From contig JADJSY010000005.1 in NCBI GenBank assembly GCA_016711435.1, positions 62,001-126,000 of the forward strand: a stretch of DNA of 64,000 nt. The letters are read 5' to 3'. A program made the translations under genes and the position numbers. Source of the stretch: Lewinellaceae bacterium. GTDB taxonomy: Bacteria; Bacteroidota; Bacteroidia; Chitinophagales; Saprospiraceae. This document shows, one piece after another, positions 18,123-27,751 of the stretch (positions within the stretch are counted from its first letter, which is position 1; each line of letters starts with the position of its first letter). The notes beneath the pieces are model-generated. The model saw only the letters and a program-made list of their open reading frames with translations. It had not been told where the DNA came from and made no database searches.

Positions 18123-20120
18123 AAACACCTCAAACCGGCGTGAAACACCGCTATCCCGGTATACGGGCTTTTGAACAGGAAGAAAGCGACCTGTTTTTTG
18201 GCAGGGCGCACGAAACTGCCGAGCTGTTCAGTATGGTAAAAGTAAGGCCGCTTACAGTGCTTTTTTCCAAATCGGGTATCGGTAAAACTTCTTTGCTGAA
18301 TGCCGGCTTGATACCGCTGCTGCGCCGGAATTTTTTTCTGCCGGTCAAGATTCGCCTGCAAGACACCTCCATTTCCCCGGCCAACACCCTGAAAAGAGTG
18401 CTGACGCCTTACCTGCAGGCGCATGTATTGCAACAAAATGTTCCCGGTGCAACGCCTGAAACCTGTTCCATCTGGCAATTTTTAAGGGCTTGCAGCTTTC
18501 AAAACGAAGGCGTCGACGCGCTTCCCGTGCTGGTGTTTGACCAGTTTGAAGAATTTTTTAACCATGTCCCCGCAGAAAGAGACGAACTGATCGACCTGCT
18601 TTCCGATCTGATCAACGAACGTTTGCCCGCTTTTGAACAGGAACAGTTCAGGGGCATTCCCAGGCGCGAACGTACGGATGAACAGATGGACTGGTACACC
18701 CCGATCAAAGCGCGCGTAGTGTTCTCCATCCGGGCTGACCGCATGAGCCAGTTGGACGACCTGAAAGTTAAAATACCCACCGTGTTGCACGACCGTTTTC
18801 ACCTGAAACCATTGGGGCACCTGGCTGCCAGTACCGCTATTATCGAACCTGCTCAAAAGGAAAGCGCCGAATTTGCCACGCCGCCGTTTGAATATGAACC
18901 GGACGTTTTGGCTGAAATGCTCGATGCGTTGAGCAATAAATTCCAGGAAATCGAATCATTTCAACTTCAACTGCTTTGCAGGCATGTAGAGCAACAAGTC
19001 AGACAACGTTATGCCAACAAAACCTGAAATTGTCATCACAAGGGATTACCTCGGTGGCAAAGAAGGCATCGCGGCAATCCTGAACGATTATTACGAAAGA
19101 GAAATCGGCCGGTTGGATGCCGAAGAGCAGCCTGTTGCCCGGCGATTTATCGAAGAGGGCCTGATCGTGAATGGCAAACGGGTGGGCCTGGCGGAGGGCC
19201 TGGAAAACAGCCAGTTTGGCGTGACCGGCGATTTGTTGCAGAACCTGCTCGACAGCAGGCTGATCCGCAGCGAAGCCATTCACCTGGGAAAAATTTACGA
19301 AGTCAGCCACGACACGCTCGTGGAACCGATCCTGCAATCCTTTGAACAGCGCAAAAAGCGGGAAGATGCAATCCTTGCCCGGGAAAACCTGGAAGCCGAG
19401 CGCGCCCGGCGCAAGGAAGCCGAACGGCGTAGAAACCGGGCCAAACTGTATGCCATTATAGGATTTACCCTGTTTTTTATTGCCCTGGTGGCAGGAGTAA
19501 TCGCGTTTCAGGCGTACAGGGCTGCCGAAAAATCGCGGCTCGAAGCCGAGGCCGCCCGTGCCATGGCGCAATCAGAACAACGCAAATCGGAAGAAGCCTA
19601 CCGGCAGTTGCAACGCGAAACCGAACAACGTGAAACGGCACAGTTCAATGAAATCATGGGGCGCGGCCGTTCCCTGCTGCTGGAAGCGAATTACGTGGAA
19701 GCGGCCAATGAGTTTCGGCTGGCCCTTAGCCTGCGCCCCGAAAACAGTGAAGCAAGCGCCCAACTCTTGCTGGCGCAACAACGGTCGGGTGTAAAATCCC
19801 GCTACAATCAACTTATGCAGGAAGGCGACGCACTGGTTTCCCGCGGCAGTAATTACTACGTTGCTGCCCGGCAGAAATACCGGCTTGCCCGCCAATTGCG
19901 CTACAACGATTCGGAAGCGGATAGCCGCCTGACCGGTCTGGAAGGTCGCCTGGAAAAATACTTTATAGAATTGGTCGGCTTTGGCGACACGTTTTTTAAA
20001 GCGGGAAATGGTTATCAGGAAGCATTAGAATACTATCGGAAAGCATTGGAAATCAAAACAGATCCAGGCGTACGAGCCAGGATGCTCAGTTGTCAGGAAA
20101 AATTAAAAAACAAACAATGA
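18119..20120 (+). CDS. Transmembrane nSTAND NTPase with C-terminal TPR-like region, frameshifted
   Basis: Corrected length is 666 residues. YPGIRAFEQEESDLFFGR (12-29) is the entry motif of nSTAND1 NTPases, followed by Walker A KSGIGKTS (51-58), Walker B VLVFDQFEEF (137-146) and a sensor FSIRADRMSQ (~202-211). A winged-helix-like region (YEVSHDTLVEPIL) precedes a charged coil. One membrane helix at ~443-466 comes right after RRKEAERRRNR, so the NTPase should be cytoplasmic and the ~200-residue TPR-like tail periplasmic. An extra A at 19019-19022 breaks the frame. Start and stop overlap both neighbours by 4 nt, implying translational coupling. Confidence 0.82.
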
Positions 20121-22910
20121 AACACCTTCCTGTTTTCCTTTTTCTGCTTGCGGGAATAGTGCCGGTCTCCGCCCAAAGCTGTTTTGAAAAATTTTTTTAC
20201 AACAGGCCGGAAACTATATGACTCCGGGCAAGCGGATCATGCCATCGACCAGTTTAAGGCTGCCCGGATATGCGCCACAGGCGCCCAGTTAGACAGTGTG
20301 GATGCCTGGATCGCCAGGTCGAATATGGCCTACATTGAAAACCTGACCAAAGCCCGCGATGAGGCGCAATCGAACGCCCGTCGGGCAGCAGCTACCGCGC
20401 TGGCATCCAAGGCCTGGAATGCCTACCGGACGGATCATACGCTGGCCTTGCGTATTGCCGCTGCCGCTTTGAAAAACGATCCCGGCAATACGGACATTCA
20501 GCAAACCATCCGCAGTATTGTCAATGCGGGCGCCAGTTTTTACCGCGTCACGCTGAAATCGCAGGAGTTTGCGGTGTATGCGCTTGCCTTTTCTCCCAAC
20601 TCCAAATCAATTGCATTGGGCACCTGGGATGGCTCCGTAATTTGTTACGATCTGACTGGGAAACCCGTATTTCAGGCATTGAGCGCATCCCGCTATTTTA
20701 TGCCAAACGGACACAGCGGTACTGCACATGCTCTGGCCTGGTCGCCCGACGGCGCCTTTTTACTCAGTACAGGTCTGGACGGGGTGGTGAAAAAATGGGA
20801 GGCGGGTACCGGGAATTTTTTGAAAAATGTAGCCCGTGTGCGGGCGGAAACGTACGACCTGGAAATTTCACCCGATGGGAATAATTTTCTGACGGCAAGT
20901 CGCGACAGCGCTGTTCGCATCTGGGACTGGAACGGAAAAACCTTAAAGACCCTGCGCGGCCATATTTCCGATGTCAATGCAGCCTGCTATGCGCCCAACC
21001 AGCAGTATATTGCTACAGCTGGTAAAGATGGTCTTATGATTGTCTGGGATACCGCAGGGAATATCGTCAGGCGTTTCGATCACCATGCCGTGGTCAATTC
21101 GGTTGTCTTTTCATCTGATAACCAAATGATTCTGACCGGTTGTGCCGATAATACCGCCAAACTATGGAATCTTGACGGCACGCTTCTGACAACTTACGGC
21201 GGACATGGTGGATGGGTACGGTCTGCCATTTTTTCACCGGATGGGAAGTATGTGCTCACCGGCTCCTGGGATAACACCGCAAAAATCTGGTCGATTGACG
21301 GCAGTGAAATTAACACTTTGGCAGGCCATTGGGAGAAAGTAGAAGCCGTTGCCTGGTCGCCGGACAATCAGAACATCGCCACAGGCGGCTACGACTTCAC
21401 GGCCAAATTATGGGATGTCCCGTTAAACCTCAAACAAACGCTCAATCGCCATACCTCTTCCATCAATACGGTAACGGTGTCGCCCGACGGTCAGAAAATC
21501 CTTACCGGCGGCCAGGATCTGGTGGCAAAAATATGGGGTACGGATGCTAATCTGCAGCAGGATTTGACCGGCCACACGGATGAACTCTACGCAGTGGGTT
21601 TTCTGCCGGACGGGAAAAAAGCCATTACCGCCGGCAAGGATAGAACTGTACGAATTTGGGATGCCGCCACCGGCAAAGGCATCAAAATACTGGAAGGTCA
21701 TACCCAGGCCATCGGCGATATCGCTTGCTCATCCGACGGGAAATGGATTGCCACCGGTGAACACAACGGCTTTATCCGGCTGTATGACGCTGAAGGCAAT
21801 GTGGTGAAAACATGGCGGGGACACAAAAAGCGGATTACGGCCATGCAATTTGCCCCTGATAACCAGCATTTTGTAACCGGTAGCCGCGACAGCACTGCCG
21901 TCATCTGGAATATTGAAGGAGCGCGTACGCAGACAATCGTCAACGATACCTGGATCAATTGCCTGAATTATACGCCCGACGGAAAATTTCTGTACACCGG
22001 AGGCCGGGAATACAAAATCAAACGATGGCGCATCAGCGATGCCATGCTGGATAAAATTTTTTATGGCCATACCGAAGAAGTGTACGCCGTTGCTGTACTG
22101 CCGAAAGGAGATAAATTAGTGAGCGGTTCCTGGGACGGCAGTGCCAAAATCTGGGATACCAGTGGCGTAGTGTTGCAAAATGTTGTCCATGCCGACGCTA
22201 TTTTCGACGCGGCAGTGTCGCCCAAAGGCGACTATTTTGTAACAGGCTCCCGCGATAATATTGCGCGCATCTATGACTTGAATGGGAAACTGCTCAACTC
22301 TATCGGTATAGACGAGGAGCAAAATTATGCCCAGTTGCTCAAGTCTACGGCCATTGAAAACCTCAACTCGCTGCCCTTCTCTTTTATCCGGTACGGGATA
22401 CCTTTGGAATACCTGGAAATGGTATTTTCTGACAGCCCGGAAGGTTTGGCTTTGCAGGCCAATGAATTTTTAAAAATCGGAAAATCGCAAATAGAAAACC
22501 TGGAATCCGGTCTGGTAAGTTTCGGCCAATCCCAAAAACTGTACCTCGAAGCGCGGCAAAAAGTATCCGCAACAGCGGTACATCACTTAGATTCCTGCCT
22601 GGCTGAATGCTACCGCTGGCAGACCAATCACCTGATTGCCAATCGAAAATTTACGGAAGCACTGGAATCAGCCCAGGCGGGCCTGCAATACTACCCGCTG
22701 GAATACCTGCATATTTTCAGCGTTATTACGGCCCTGTATGCCGGTAAGTACGATATGGCGCTGTCCAAAGCGCTTTCCCTGAATGACCAGGCACTACACA
22801 CCATCGGTTTTTACAAAGATTACAAAGAGGCTTTTGACGGGGAATTGTATTATTTCCATGAGTTCGGCATCTTTTGTCCCGATGAGGAGCGGTTTTTAAA
22901 AAAGCGATAG
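20117..22910 (+). CDS. Secreted WD40 double-propeller protein with TPR-like flanks, frameshifted
   Basis: Corrected length is 930 residues. The ATG at 20117 overlaps the NTPase stop and begins a signal peptide, MKHLPVFLFLLAGIVPVSAQ. An extra T in the run at 20192-20198 breaks the frame just after it, so a naive start at 20184 would miss the signal. Residues ~25-140 are helical and TPR-like. About 14 WD40 repeats follow (~150-740), enough for two seven-bladed propellers, and the last ~190 residues are helical. STAND proteins usually carry WD40 repeats on the same chain. Here they sit on a separate, probably periplasmic, protein. Confidence 0.85.
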
Positions 22911-23295
22911 GGTTTTAGTTGTGCTTATTATTGCAATCAATTGGTCTGCTTTATGAAAATATAGTGTTTTGTGGCGGGTTGGGGTTGACGGAATGAATCT
23001 AGCGCCTGGGGGAGAATTATCCCTTGCGCGATGGATTTGAGGTGTTGGGATGGGGTTTGGGGGGGGTTTTTGGGGAGGGAACCCGGCGGCGTTCCCAACT
23101 CCATCCAAATATCCACTAAATTAAAATTTCTATTTCCCTCCTTCCACCAATTCACATTCTGTCTCGCATCAAAATCGCAATTCGTCGTTTTGAAATAGGG
23201 CAATTTTTCCGAAAATTTTAGAAACGTTTTGGGCCTTGTTTGAAAAATAATTGTGTTAATAATATTGAAAATCAAGTATTTACAAATAATGCCCG
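22911..23295. other. Intergenic region, no gene recognised
   Basis: The left half is G-rich with homopolymers up to eight G. The right half is AT-rich and leads into the cold-shock promoter. Short frames on the minus strand look compositional. Nothing else was identified. Confidence 0.5.
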
Positions 23296-23303
23296 TATCT
23301 TTG
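23296..23303 (+). promoter_or_regulatory. -7 box of the cold shock gene
   Basis: TATCTTTG is an exact TAnnTTTG box, about 40 nt before the start codon. This leaves a leader of roughly 35 nt, as expected for a cold-shock mRNA with a structured or AU-rich 5' end. Confidence 0.7.
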
Positions 23304-23343
23304 CAGCGACAAATTGTCAAAATCACATTATTATTTTTTTTGC

Positions 23344-23535
23344 ATGTATCAAGGTACCGTAAAGTTCTTCAACGAATCCAAAGGATTTGGTTTCGTAGTA
23401 GACAACTCTTCTAAAGAAGAAATTTTTGTCCACGTCACTGGTCTGATCGACAACATTCGCGAAGGCGATCAAGTTACTTTCAACACCGAACGCGGTAAAA
23501 AAGGAATGAACGCAGTAGATGTTAAGATTGCTTAA
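23344..23535 (+). CDS. Cold shock domain protein
   Basis: A 63-residue single cold-shock domain with RNP1-like KGFGFVVD and RNP2-like EIFVHVTG motifs. It binds single-stranded RNA and DNA as an RNA chaperone. The start at 23344 (MYQGTVKFFNESKG) is the family's normal N-terminus. It is monocistronic, with its own promoter and a strong terminator. Confidence 0.95.
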   Translation: MYQGTVKFFNESKGFGFVVDNSSKEEIFVHVTGLIDNIREGDQVTFNTERGKKGMNAVDVKIA

Positions 23536-23566
23536 TTGCGTCTAAACACTTTATTGATAAGTACTT

Positions 23567-23598
23567 ACCTCCGATGGGCAACCATCGGAGGTTTTTTT
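23567..23598 (+). terminator. Intrinsic terminator of the cold shock gene
   Basis: A perfect stem ACCTCCGATGG / CCATCGGAGGT with a GCAA-type tetraloop and a seven-T tract. Confidence 0.95.
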
Positions 23599-23662
23599 AT
23601 GCCTTTTTTCAAGGTAGCCGTTCAACAGCCTCCACTCAACCTCTCAACCCTTCTCAACGTTC

Positions 23663-24211
23663 TCAACCTTTCTCTCCTCCCGATCGGAACTTCTTTTTGT
23701 AGTCTTCTATGCTTTGCAGCACGATCCGTTGCGCAATAGTTTTGTCCTGAAAGGTTTCCACCACCACTGTTTTGTTTTCGAGTCTTTTGTATTCCTCAAA
23801 GAAATGCCGGATTTCCAGCGTGAAATGAGGCGGCAACTCTTCCATATTGCGAATATGGTTGACGCTCACGTCGTGCGCGGCCACAGCGATAATCTTGTCA
23901 TCCGCTTCTCCGTTGTCAAGCATCTGCATGACCCCAATTACCCTTGCCTCCACAATGCACAAGGGTACAAAATCAATTTGCGAGATGATCAGAATATCCA
24001 GCGGATCATCGTCGTCGCAGTACGTCTGCGGGATAAAACCATAATTCGCCGGGTAATAAACCGAAGAAAAAAGGACGCGGTCCAGCCGAAGCAGCCCACT
24101 TTCCTTGTCTAATTCATATTTGGCGCGACTCCCTTTGGGGATTTCAATGATGCCCGTCACTATTTCAGGCACCTGGGGGCCGATAGAGACCTCATGCCAG
24201 GGATTTTGCAT
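23663..24211 (-). CDS. ppa: Inorganic pyrophosphatase (family I)
   Basis: This cytoplasmic enzyme hydrolyses pyrophosphate to phosphate. 182 residues with the YPANYGFIPQTYC segment and the metal-binding DDDPLDILI motif near residue 70. The last residues (SGGEKG) and the downstream sense strand run into a short-unit repeat of GTTGAGA type, so the native stop may have lain slightly earlier. Confidence 0.95.
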   Translation of the reverse strand: MQNPWHEVSIGPQVPEIVTGIIEIPKGSRAKYELDKESGLLRLDRVLFSSVYYPANYGFIPQTYCDDDDPLDILIISQIDFVPLCIVEARVIGVMQMLDNGEADDKIIAVAAHDVSVNHIRNMEELPPHFTLEIRHFFEEYKRLENKTVVVETFQDKTIAQRIVLQSIEDYKKKFRSGGEKG

Positions 24212-24236
24212 ATTTTCTTTATTTTGTTAAAAATAC

Positions 24237-24617
24237 TCATCTTGTGAGCAAAATACCCAATATAATCGCCACAATACCGCATACAAAACTTAATCCGGCA
24301 TACAGAGCGAACACAAGGTAATCGCCGTTGCGGAGAAGCATCAGGTTTTCGTATGAAAATGTTGAAAAGGTGGTAAAACCGCCGCAAAATCCCGTAGCCA
24401 GGAAAAACCGCCACTCCGGAGTCAGCCACCCCGATCGTTCTGTCAAGCCATAAACTACCCCAATAATCAGGCTGCCTACCACATTGACAAAAAAAGTGCC
24501 GTACGGGAATGCGCCTGTAAGGTACTTTGAAGCAATAAACTGAGCATAAAATCGCGCCATGCTCCCCAGGCCGCCCCCCGCTCCAACAATCAGTAGTATT
24601 TTTAACATTGCCGACAT
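24237..24617 (-). CDS. crcB: Fluoride channel CrcB/Fluc
   Basis: A 126-residue, four-helix membrane protein that exports fluoride as a dual-topology dimer. The diagnostic GFCGGFTTFSTFSYE motif is present near residue 75, along with GGGLGSMARF at the N-terminus. It lies 25 nt upstream of ppa on the same strand. Fluoride inhibits pyrophosphatase, so pairing the two is functionally sensible. No fluoride riboswitch was recognised in the 5' region. Confidence 0.93.
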   Translation of the reverse strand: MSAMLKILLIVGAGGGLGSMARFYAQFIASKYLTGAFPYGTFFVNVVGSLIIGVVYGLTERSGWLTPEWRFFLATGFCGGFTTFSTFSYENLMLLRNGDYLVFALYAGLSFVCGIVAIILGILLTR

Positions 24618-24666
24618 GATAAATCCGGGTAAATTTAAGCCTTTTCCTGCAAATGAGGTGCGCTCA

Positions 24667-24797
24667 AAAGGTTTATAGTTTATGGGTTTATAGGTTTATT
24701 ACAGCCGCTCGAAAATGAAAGATTCGCGCTATCGAGCCTCTATTATAAACCTATAAACAATAAACTTATCAACCTTTATAAACCCATAAACTTTTTG
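24667..24797. repeat. Intergenic inverted repeat of TTTATAGG-type units
   Basis: The left arm (24667-24700) is built from GTTTATAG/GGTTTATAG units, and the right arm (24742-24797) holds their complements (ATAAACCTATAAAC, ATAAACCCATAAAC). It sits between the divergent crcB and dehydratase genes. Confidence 0.8.
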
Positions 24798-24836
24798 AAA
24801 CACCTCTTTTGTCCGTTATAAATCACCTATATCAAT

Positions 24837-26576
24837 ATGAAAAAATCCTCATTCCTCACTCCTCATTCCTCATCCCTAAGAAGCGCCGGCTGGTTTTCCC
24901 GCACCGGAAAAGACGGCTTTATTTACCGGGCCTGGTTTAAAAAGCAAGGCATCCCGCAAGACGAACTGTCGGGAAAACCAATCATTGGCATCTGCAATAC
25001 CTGGTCGGAACTGACGCCTTGCAATTCACATTTCAGGGAATTGGCCGAATTCGTCAAACGGGGCATCCTGGAGCAGGGCGGTTTTCCCGTGGAATTTCCG
25101 GTGATGTCGCTGGGTGAAACCATTATTAAACCAACCGCCATGCTGTACCGGAATCAGGTAAGTATGGATGTGGAAGAATCCATCAGGGCCAATCCCCTGG
25201 ATGGCGTGGTGTTGTTGTGCGGTTGCGACAAAACGACGCCCGCCCTGGTAATGGGCGCCTGTAGCGTCGATATTCCCAGCATCGTACTGTCGGGTGGCGC
25301 GATGCTGACCGGGAAACACAGGGGAGCAAGTATCAGTACCAGCGACATCTGGCGCTTCAGCGAAGCAAACCGTATGGGCAAAATGTCGGACGACGAAATG
25401 GTGCTGGCCGAGTCGGGCATGTGCCGCAGCGACGGTCATTGCGCCGTGATGGGAACGGCCTCGACAATGGCTTGTATGGCGGAATCTCTGGGGCTGACTT
25501 TGCCGGGAAATGCCGCGATTCCTGCACCCGATAGTGCCAGGAAAGTAATGGCGCTGCTGACCGGCAGAGAGATTGTGCGCATGGTGGAAGCCGACCGGAA
25601 ACCCTCGGATATTCTGACAAGGGCCGCTTTTGAAAATGCCATTATGGTGAATGCCGCCGTGGGCGGTTCTACTAATTTTGTCATTCATTTGCTGGCAATT
25701 GCAGGCAGGGTGGGCATTCCATTGAACCTGCAGGATATGGACACCTTTTCGGCAGGCATTCCATTGATTGCCAATTTGCAACCATCGGGAAAGTACTTTA
25801 TGGAAGATTTATATTATGCCGGAGGGTTGCCCGCCGTGATCCGGGCGCTCTTGCCCCGCCTGCACGGAGATTGTATCACCGTGAATGGCAAGACCGTCCA
25901 CGACAACTATGCCACGAGCGAATGTTATAATCCCGATGTCATTTCAGCGTTAGACCAACCCTTTAATGACATGTCGGGAGTGGTGGTTTTGAAAGGGAAT
26001 CTTTGTGAAAACGGCGCCGTTATAAAACCTTCCGCGGCCAGCCCGCAGCTGATGGAACACACGGGAAAAGCCGTCGTTTTTGAAACAATTGACGACTACA
26101 AAGCCCGCATTGACGACCCTGATCTGGATGTGGATGAAAACAGTGTGTTGGTGTTGAAAAACGTCGGATTAAAAGGTTACCCGGGAATGCCCGAAGTTGG
26201 TAACATGGGGCTTCCACCCAAGTTGCTTGAAAAAGGCATTACGGATATGGTGCGCATTTCCGACGGACGTATGAGCGGAACAGGTTTTGGAACGGTCGTG
26301 CTGCATATTTCGCCGGAAGCGGCGATGGGTGGCGCCCTGGCTTTTGTTCAAAACGGAGATTTAATCACCCTGAATGTAGCGCAGCGTCTGCTACATTTGC
26401 ACGTAGACGAACAGGAATTGATGCGGCGGAAAAGTACATTTGTGCCCATCGATTTGGGATACGCGCGCGGCTACACTAAACTGTTTATAGAACACGTATT
26501 ACAACCCGATTTAGGCGCCGATTTCGACTTTTTAAAAGGGTGCTCGGGGGCTGATATTCAACGCGACTCACATTGA
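24837..26576 (+). CDS. IlvD/Edd-family dehydratase, probably for a sugar acid
   Basis: 579 residues. Iron-sulfur and active-site motifs are visible: CNTWSELTPCN, LCGCDKTTPA and GMCRSDGHC. The opening RSAGWFSRTGKDGFIYRAW resembles sugar-acid dehydratases (arabonate, fuconate) more than valine-pathway IlvD. The neighbouring FAH hydrolase and SDR dehydrogenase support degradation of a deoxy-sugar acid. The first ten codons (KKSSFLTPHSSS) are made of a TCCTCATTCCTCA-type repeat also found in intergenic arrays, so the true start may be slightly downstream. The substrate is not proven. Confidence 0.82.
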   Translation: MKKSSFLTPHSSSLRSAGWFSRTGKDGFIYRAWFKKQGIPQDELSGKPIIGICNTWSELTPCNSHFRELAEFVKRGILEQGGFPVEFPVMSLGETIIKPTAMLYRNQVSMDVEESIRANPLDGVVLLCGCDKTTPALVMGACSVDIPSIVLSGGAMLTGKHRGASISTSDIWRFSEANRMGKMSDDEMVLAESGMCRSDGHCAVMGTASTMACMAESLGLTLPGNAAIPAPDSARKVMALLTGREIVRMVEADRKPSDILTRAAFENAIMVNAAVGGSTNFVIHLLAIAGRVGIPLNLQDMDTFSAGIPLIANLQPSGKYFMEDLYYAGGLPAVIRALLPRLHGDCITVNGKTVHDNYATSECYNPDVISALDQPFNDMSGVVVLKGNLCENGAVIKPSAASPQLMEHTGKAVVFETIDDYKARIDDPDLDVDENSVLVLKNVGLKGYPGMPEVGNMGLPPKLLEKGITDMVRISDGRMSGTGFGTVVLHISPEAAMGGALAFVQNGDLITLNVAQRLLHLHVDEQELMRRKSTFVPIDLGYARGYTKLFIEHVLQPDLGADFDFLKGCSGADIQRDSH

Positions 26577-26695
26577 GTTATCTGTTATCAGTTATCCGTT
26601 ATCAGGGTGGTAGCCTTTGGCTGCTCTATATATCATGCCAAGCGTTACCACCCTGATAACGGATAACGGATAACTGATAACCAATAACGGATAAC
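26575..26695. repeat. Intergenic inverted repeat of GTTATCAG-type units
   Basis: Left arm 26575-26612 and right arm 26646-26695. 22 bp pair perfectly (TACCACCCTGATAACGGATA and two more bases), and the right arm adds further GGATAAC units. It begins inside the dehydratase stop codon and ends 6 nt before the next ATG. Confidence 0.92.
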
Positions 26696-26700
26696 AAAAC

Positions 26701-27531
26701 ATGAAACTCATTGAAAAACCCGGTGTGCTCGACGAGCAGGGCAGGCGGTGGGATATTTCCGGCATGTTTACAGATTGGGACAGAACATTTTTCCGGCAAG
26801 GCGGCATGGCGGCATTAAAAAAGCAACTGGAAAATATGGATGCCTTCCCCGAAGTGCCCGAGTCGGCGCGCTGGGGGGCCTGCGTAGCGCGCCCCGGCAA
26901 AGTGATATGTATCGGGCTCAATTATTCCGATCATGCAACCGAATCGGGTATGGAATTACCGTCGGAGCCGATTGTTTTTCAGAAAGGCGCCAATACCGTT
27001 GTCGGCCCGTATGATCCTATTCTGATTCCCCGGAAAAGTGAAAAAACCGATTGGGAAGTGGAACTGGGTATTGTAATCGGACAAGATGCCCGTTACTTAG
27101 ATAGCGTCGAAGATGCCAAAAACTACATTGCCGGTTATTGTATTTCCCACGATGTGTCTGAAAGAGCCTTTCAGTTGGAGCGGGGCGGGCAGTGGACCAA
27201 GGGCAAATCCTGCGATAATTTTAACCCGATCGGACCCTTTTTATCTACGCCCGACGAAATCGAAGACGTGCATCAACTGACCATGTCTTTGTGGGTAAAC
27301 GGCGTTCAGATGCAAAAAGGCAATACCCGTACCATGGTTTTTGATTGTTATTATATTGTGCATTACTTGTCGCAGTTTATGACCCTCGAAGCGGGTGATT
27401 TAATTACAACAGGAACACCGCCCGGCGTTGGATTGGGCATGAAACCGCCCCAATATCTGAAAGCAGGCGATGTGGTGGAACTGGCCATCGAGGGCCTGGG
27501 GAGGCAGAGGCAAGTGTGCGTTAATGCGTGA
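26701..27531 (+). CDS. Fumarylacetoacetate hydrolase-family protein
   Basis: 276 residues with the FAH fold. Metal-binding acids lie in DWEVELGIVIG, and the C-terminal TTGTPPGVGLG loop is present. In context it most likely cleaves a 2,4-diketo-3-deoxy sugar acid, as in the non-phosphorylated fucose or rhamnose routes that yield pyruvate and lactate. Ureidoglycolate-type or other diketo acid activity cannot be excluded. No ribosome site is obvious, and the start is preceded by ATAAC repeat units. Confidence 0.85.
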   Translation: MKLIEKPGVLDEQGRRWDISGMFTDWDRTFFRQGGMAALKKQLENMDAFPEVPESARWGACVARPGKVICIGLNYSDHATESGMELPSEPIVFQKGANTVVGPYDPILIPRKSEKTDWEVELGIVIGQDARYLDSVEDAKNYIAGYCISHDVSERAFQLERGGQWTKGKSCDNFNPIGPFLSTPDEIEDVHQLTMSLWVNGVQMQKGNTRTMVFDCYYIVHYLSQFMTLEAGDLITTGTPPGVGLGMKPPQYLKAGDVVELAIEGLGRQRQVCVNA

Positions 27532-27750
27532 GAAGTAAGAAGTGAGAGGTGAGAAGTGAGAGACATCCCCTTTGGCTCAGGTTAATATTTTGAGTTTAGG
27601 TGTTTCAGGTTAGTGATTGAGCGCATAGTATTATTGCAATAAATTGAATATCAAATATTTAGATCGAAATGTAAACCTGAAACACCTAAACTCAAAATAT
27701 TAACCTGAGCCAAAGGGGATGCCTCTCACCTCTCACCTCTCACCTCTCAC
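27530..27750. repeat. Very long intergenic inverted repeat with TCTCACC-type ends
   Basis: Arms of about 80 nt (27530-27612 and 27673-27750) flank a 60-nt AT-rich spacer. About 47 bp of the arm pair perfectly, and the outer ends are GTGAGAG / CTCTCAC tandem units. The right arm ends 1 nt before the dehydrogenase ATG. Confidence 0.95.
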
Positions 27751-27751
27751 G

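Noticed and set aside
22937..23326. Short minus-strand frames in the G-rich gap after the WD40 gene
   Set aside because: Composition-driven, with homopolymers and no recognisable domain or ribosome site. A remnant element is possible but not supported.
24237..24800. A fluoride riboswitch before crcB
   Set aside because: The 5' region is mostly inverted-repeat units, and no fluoride aptamer core was recognised.
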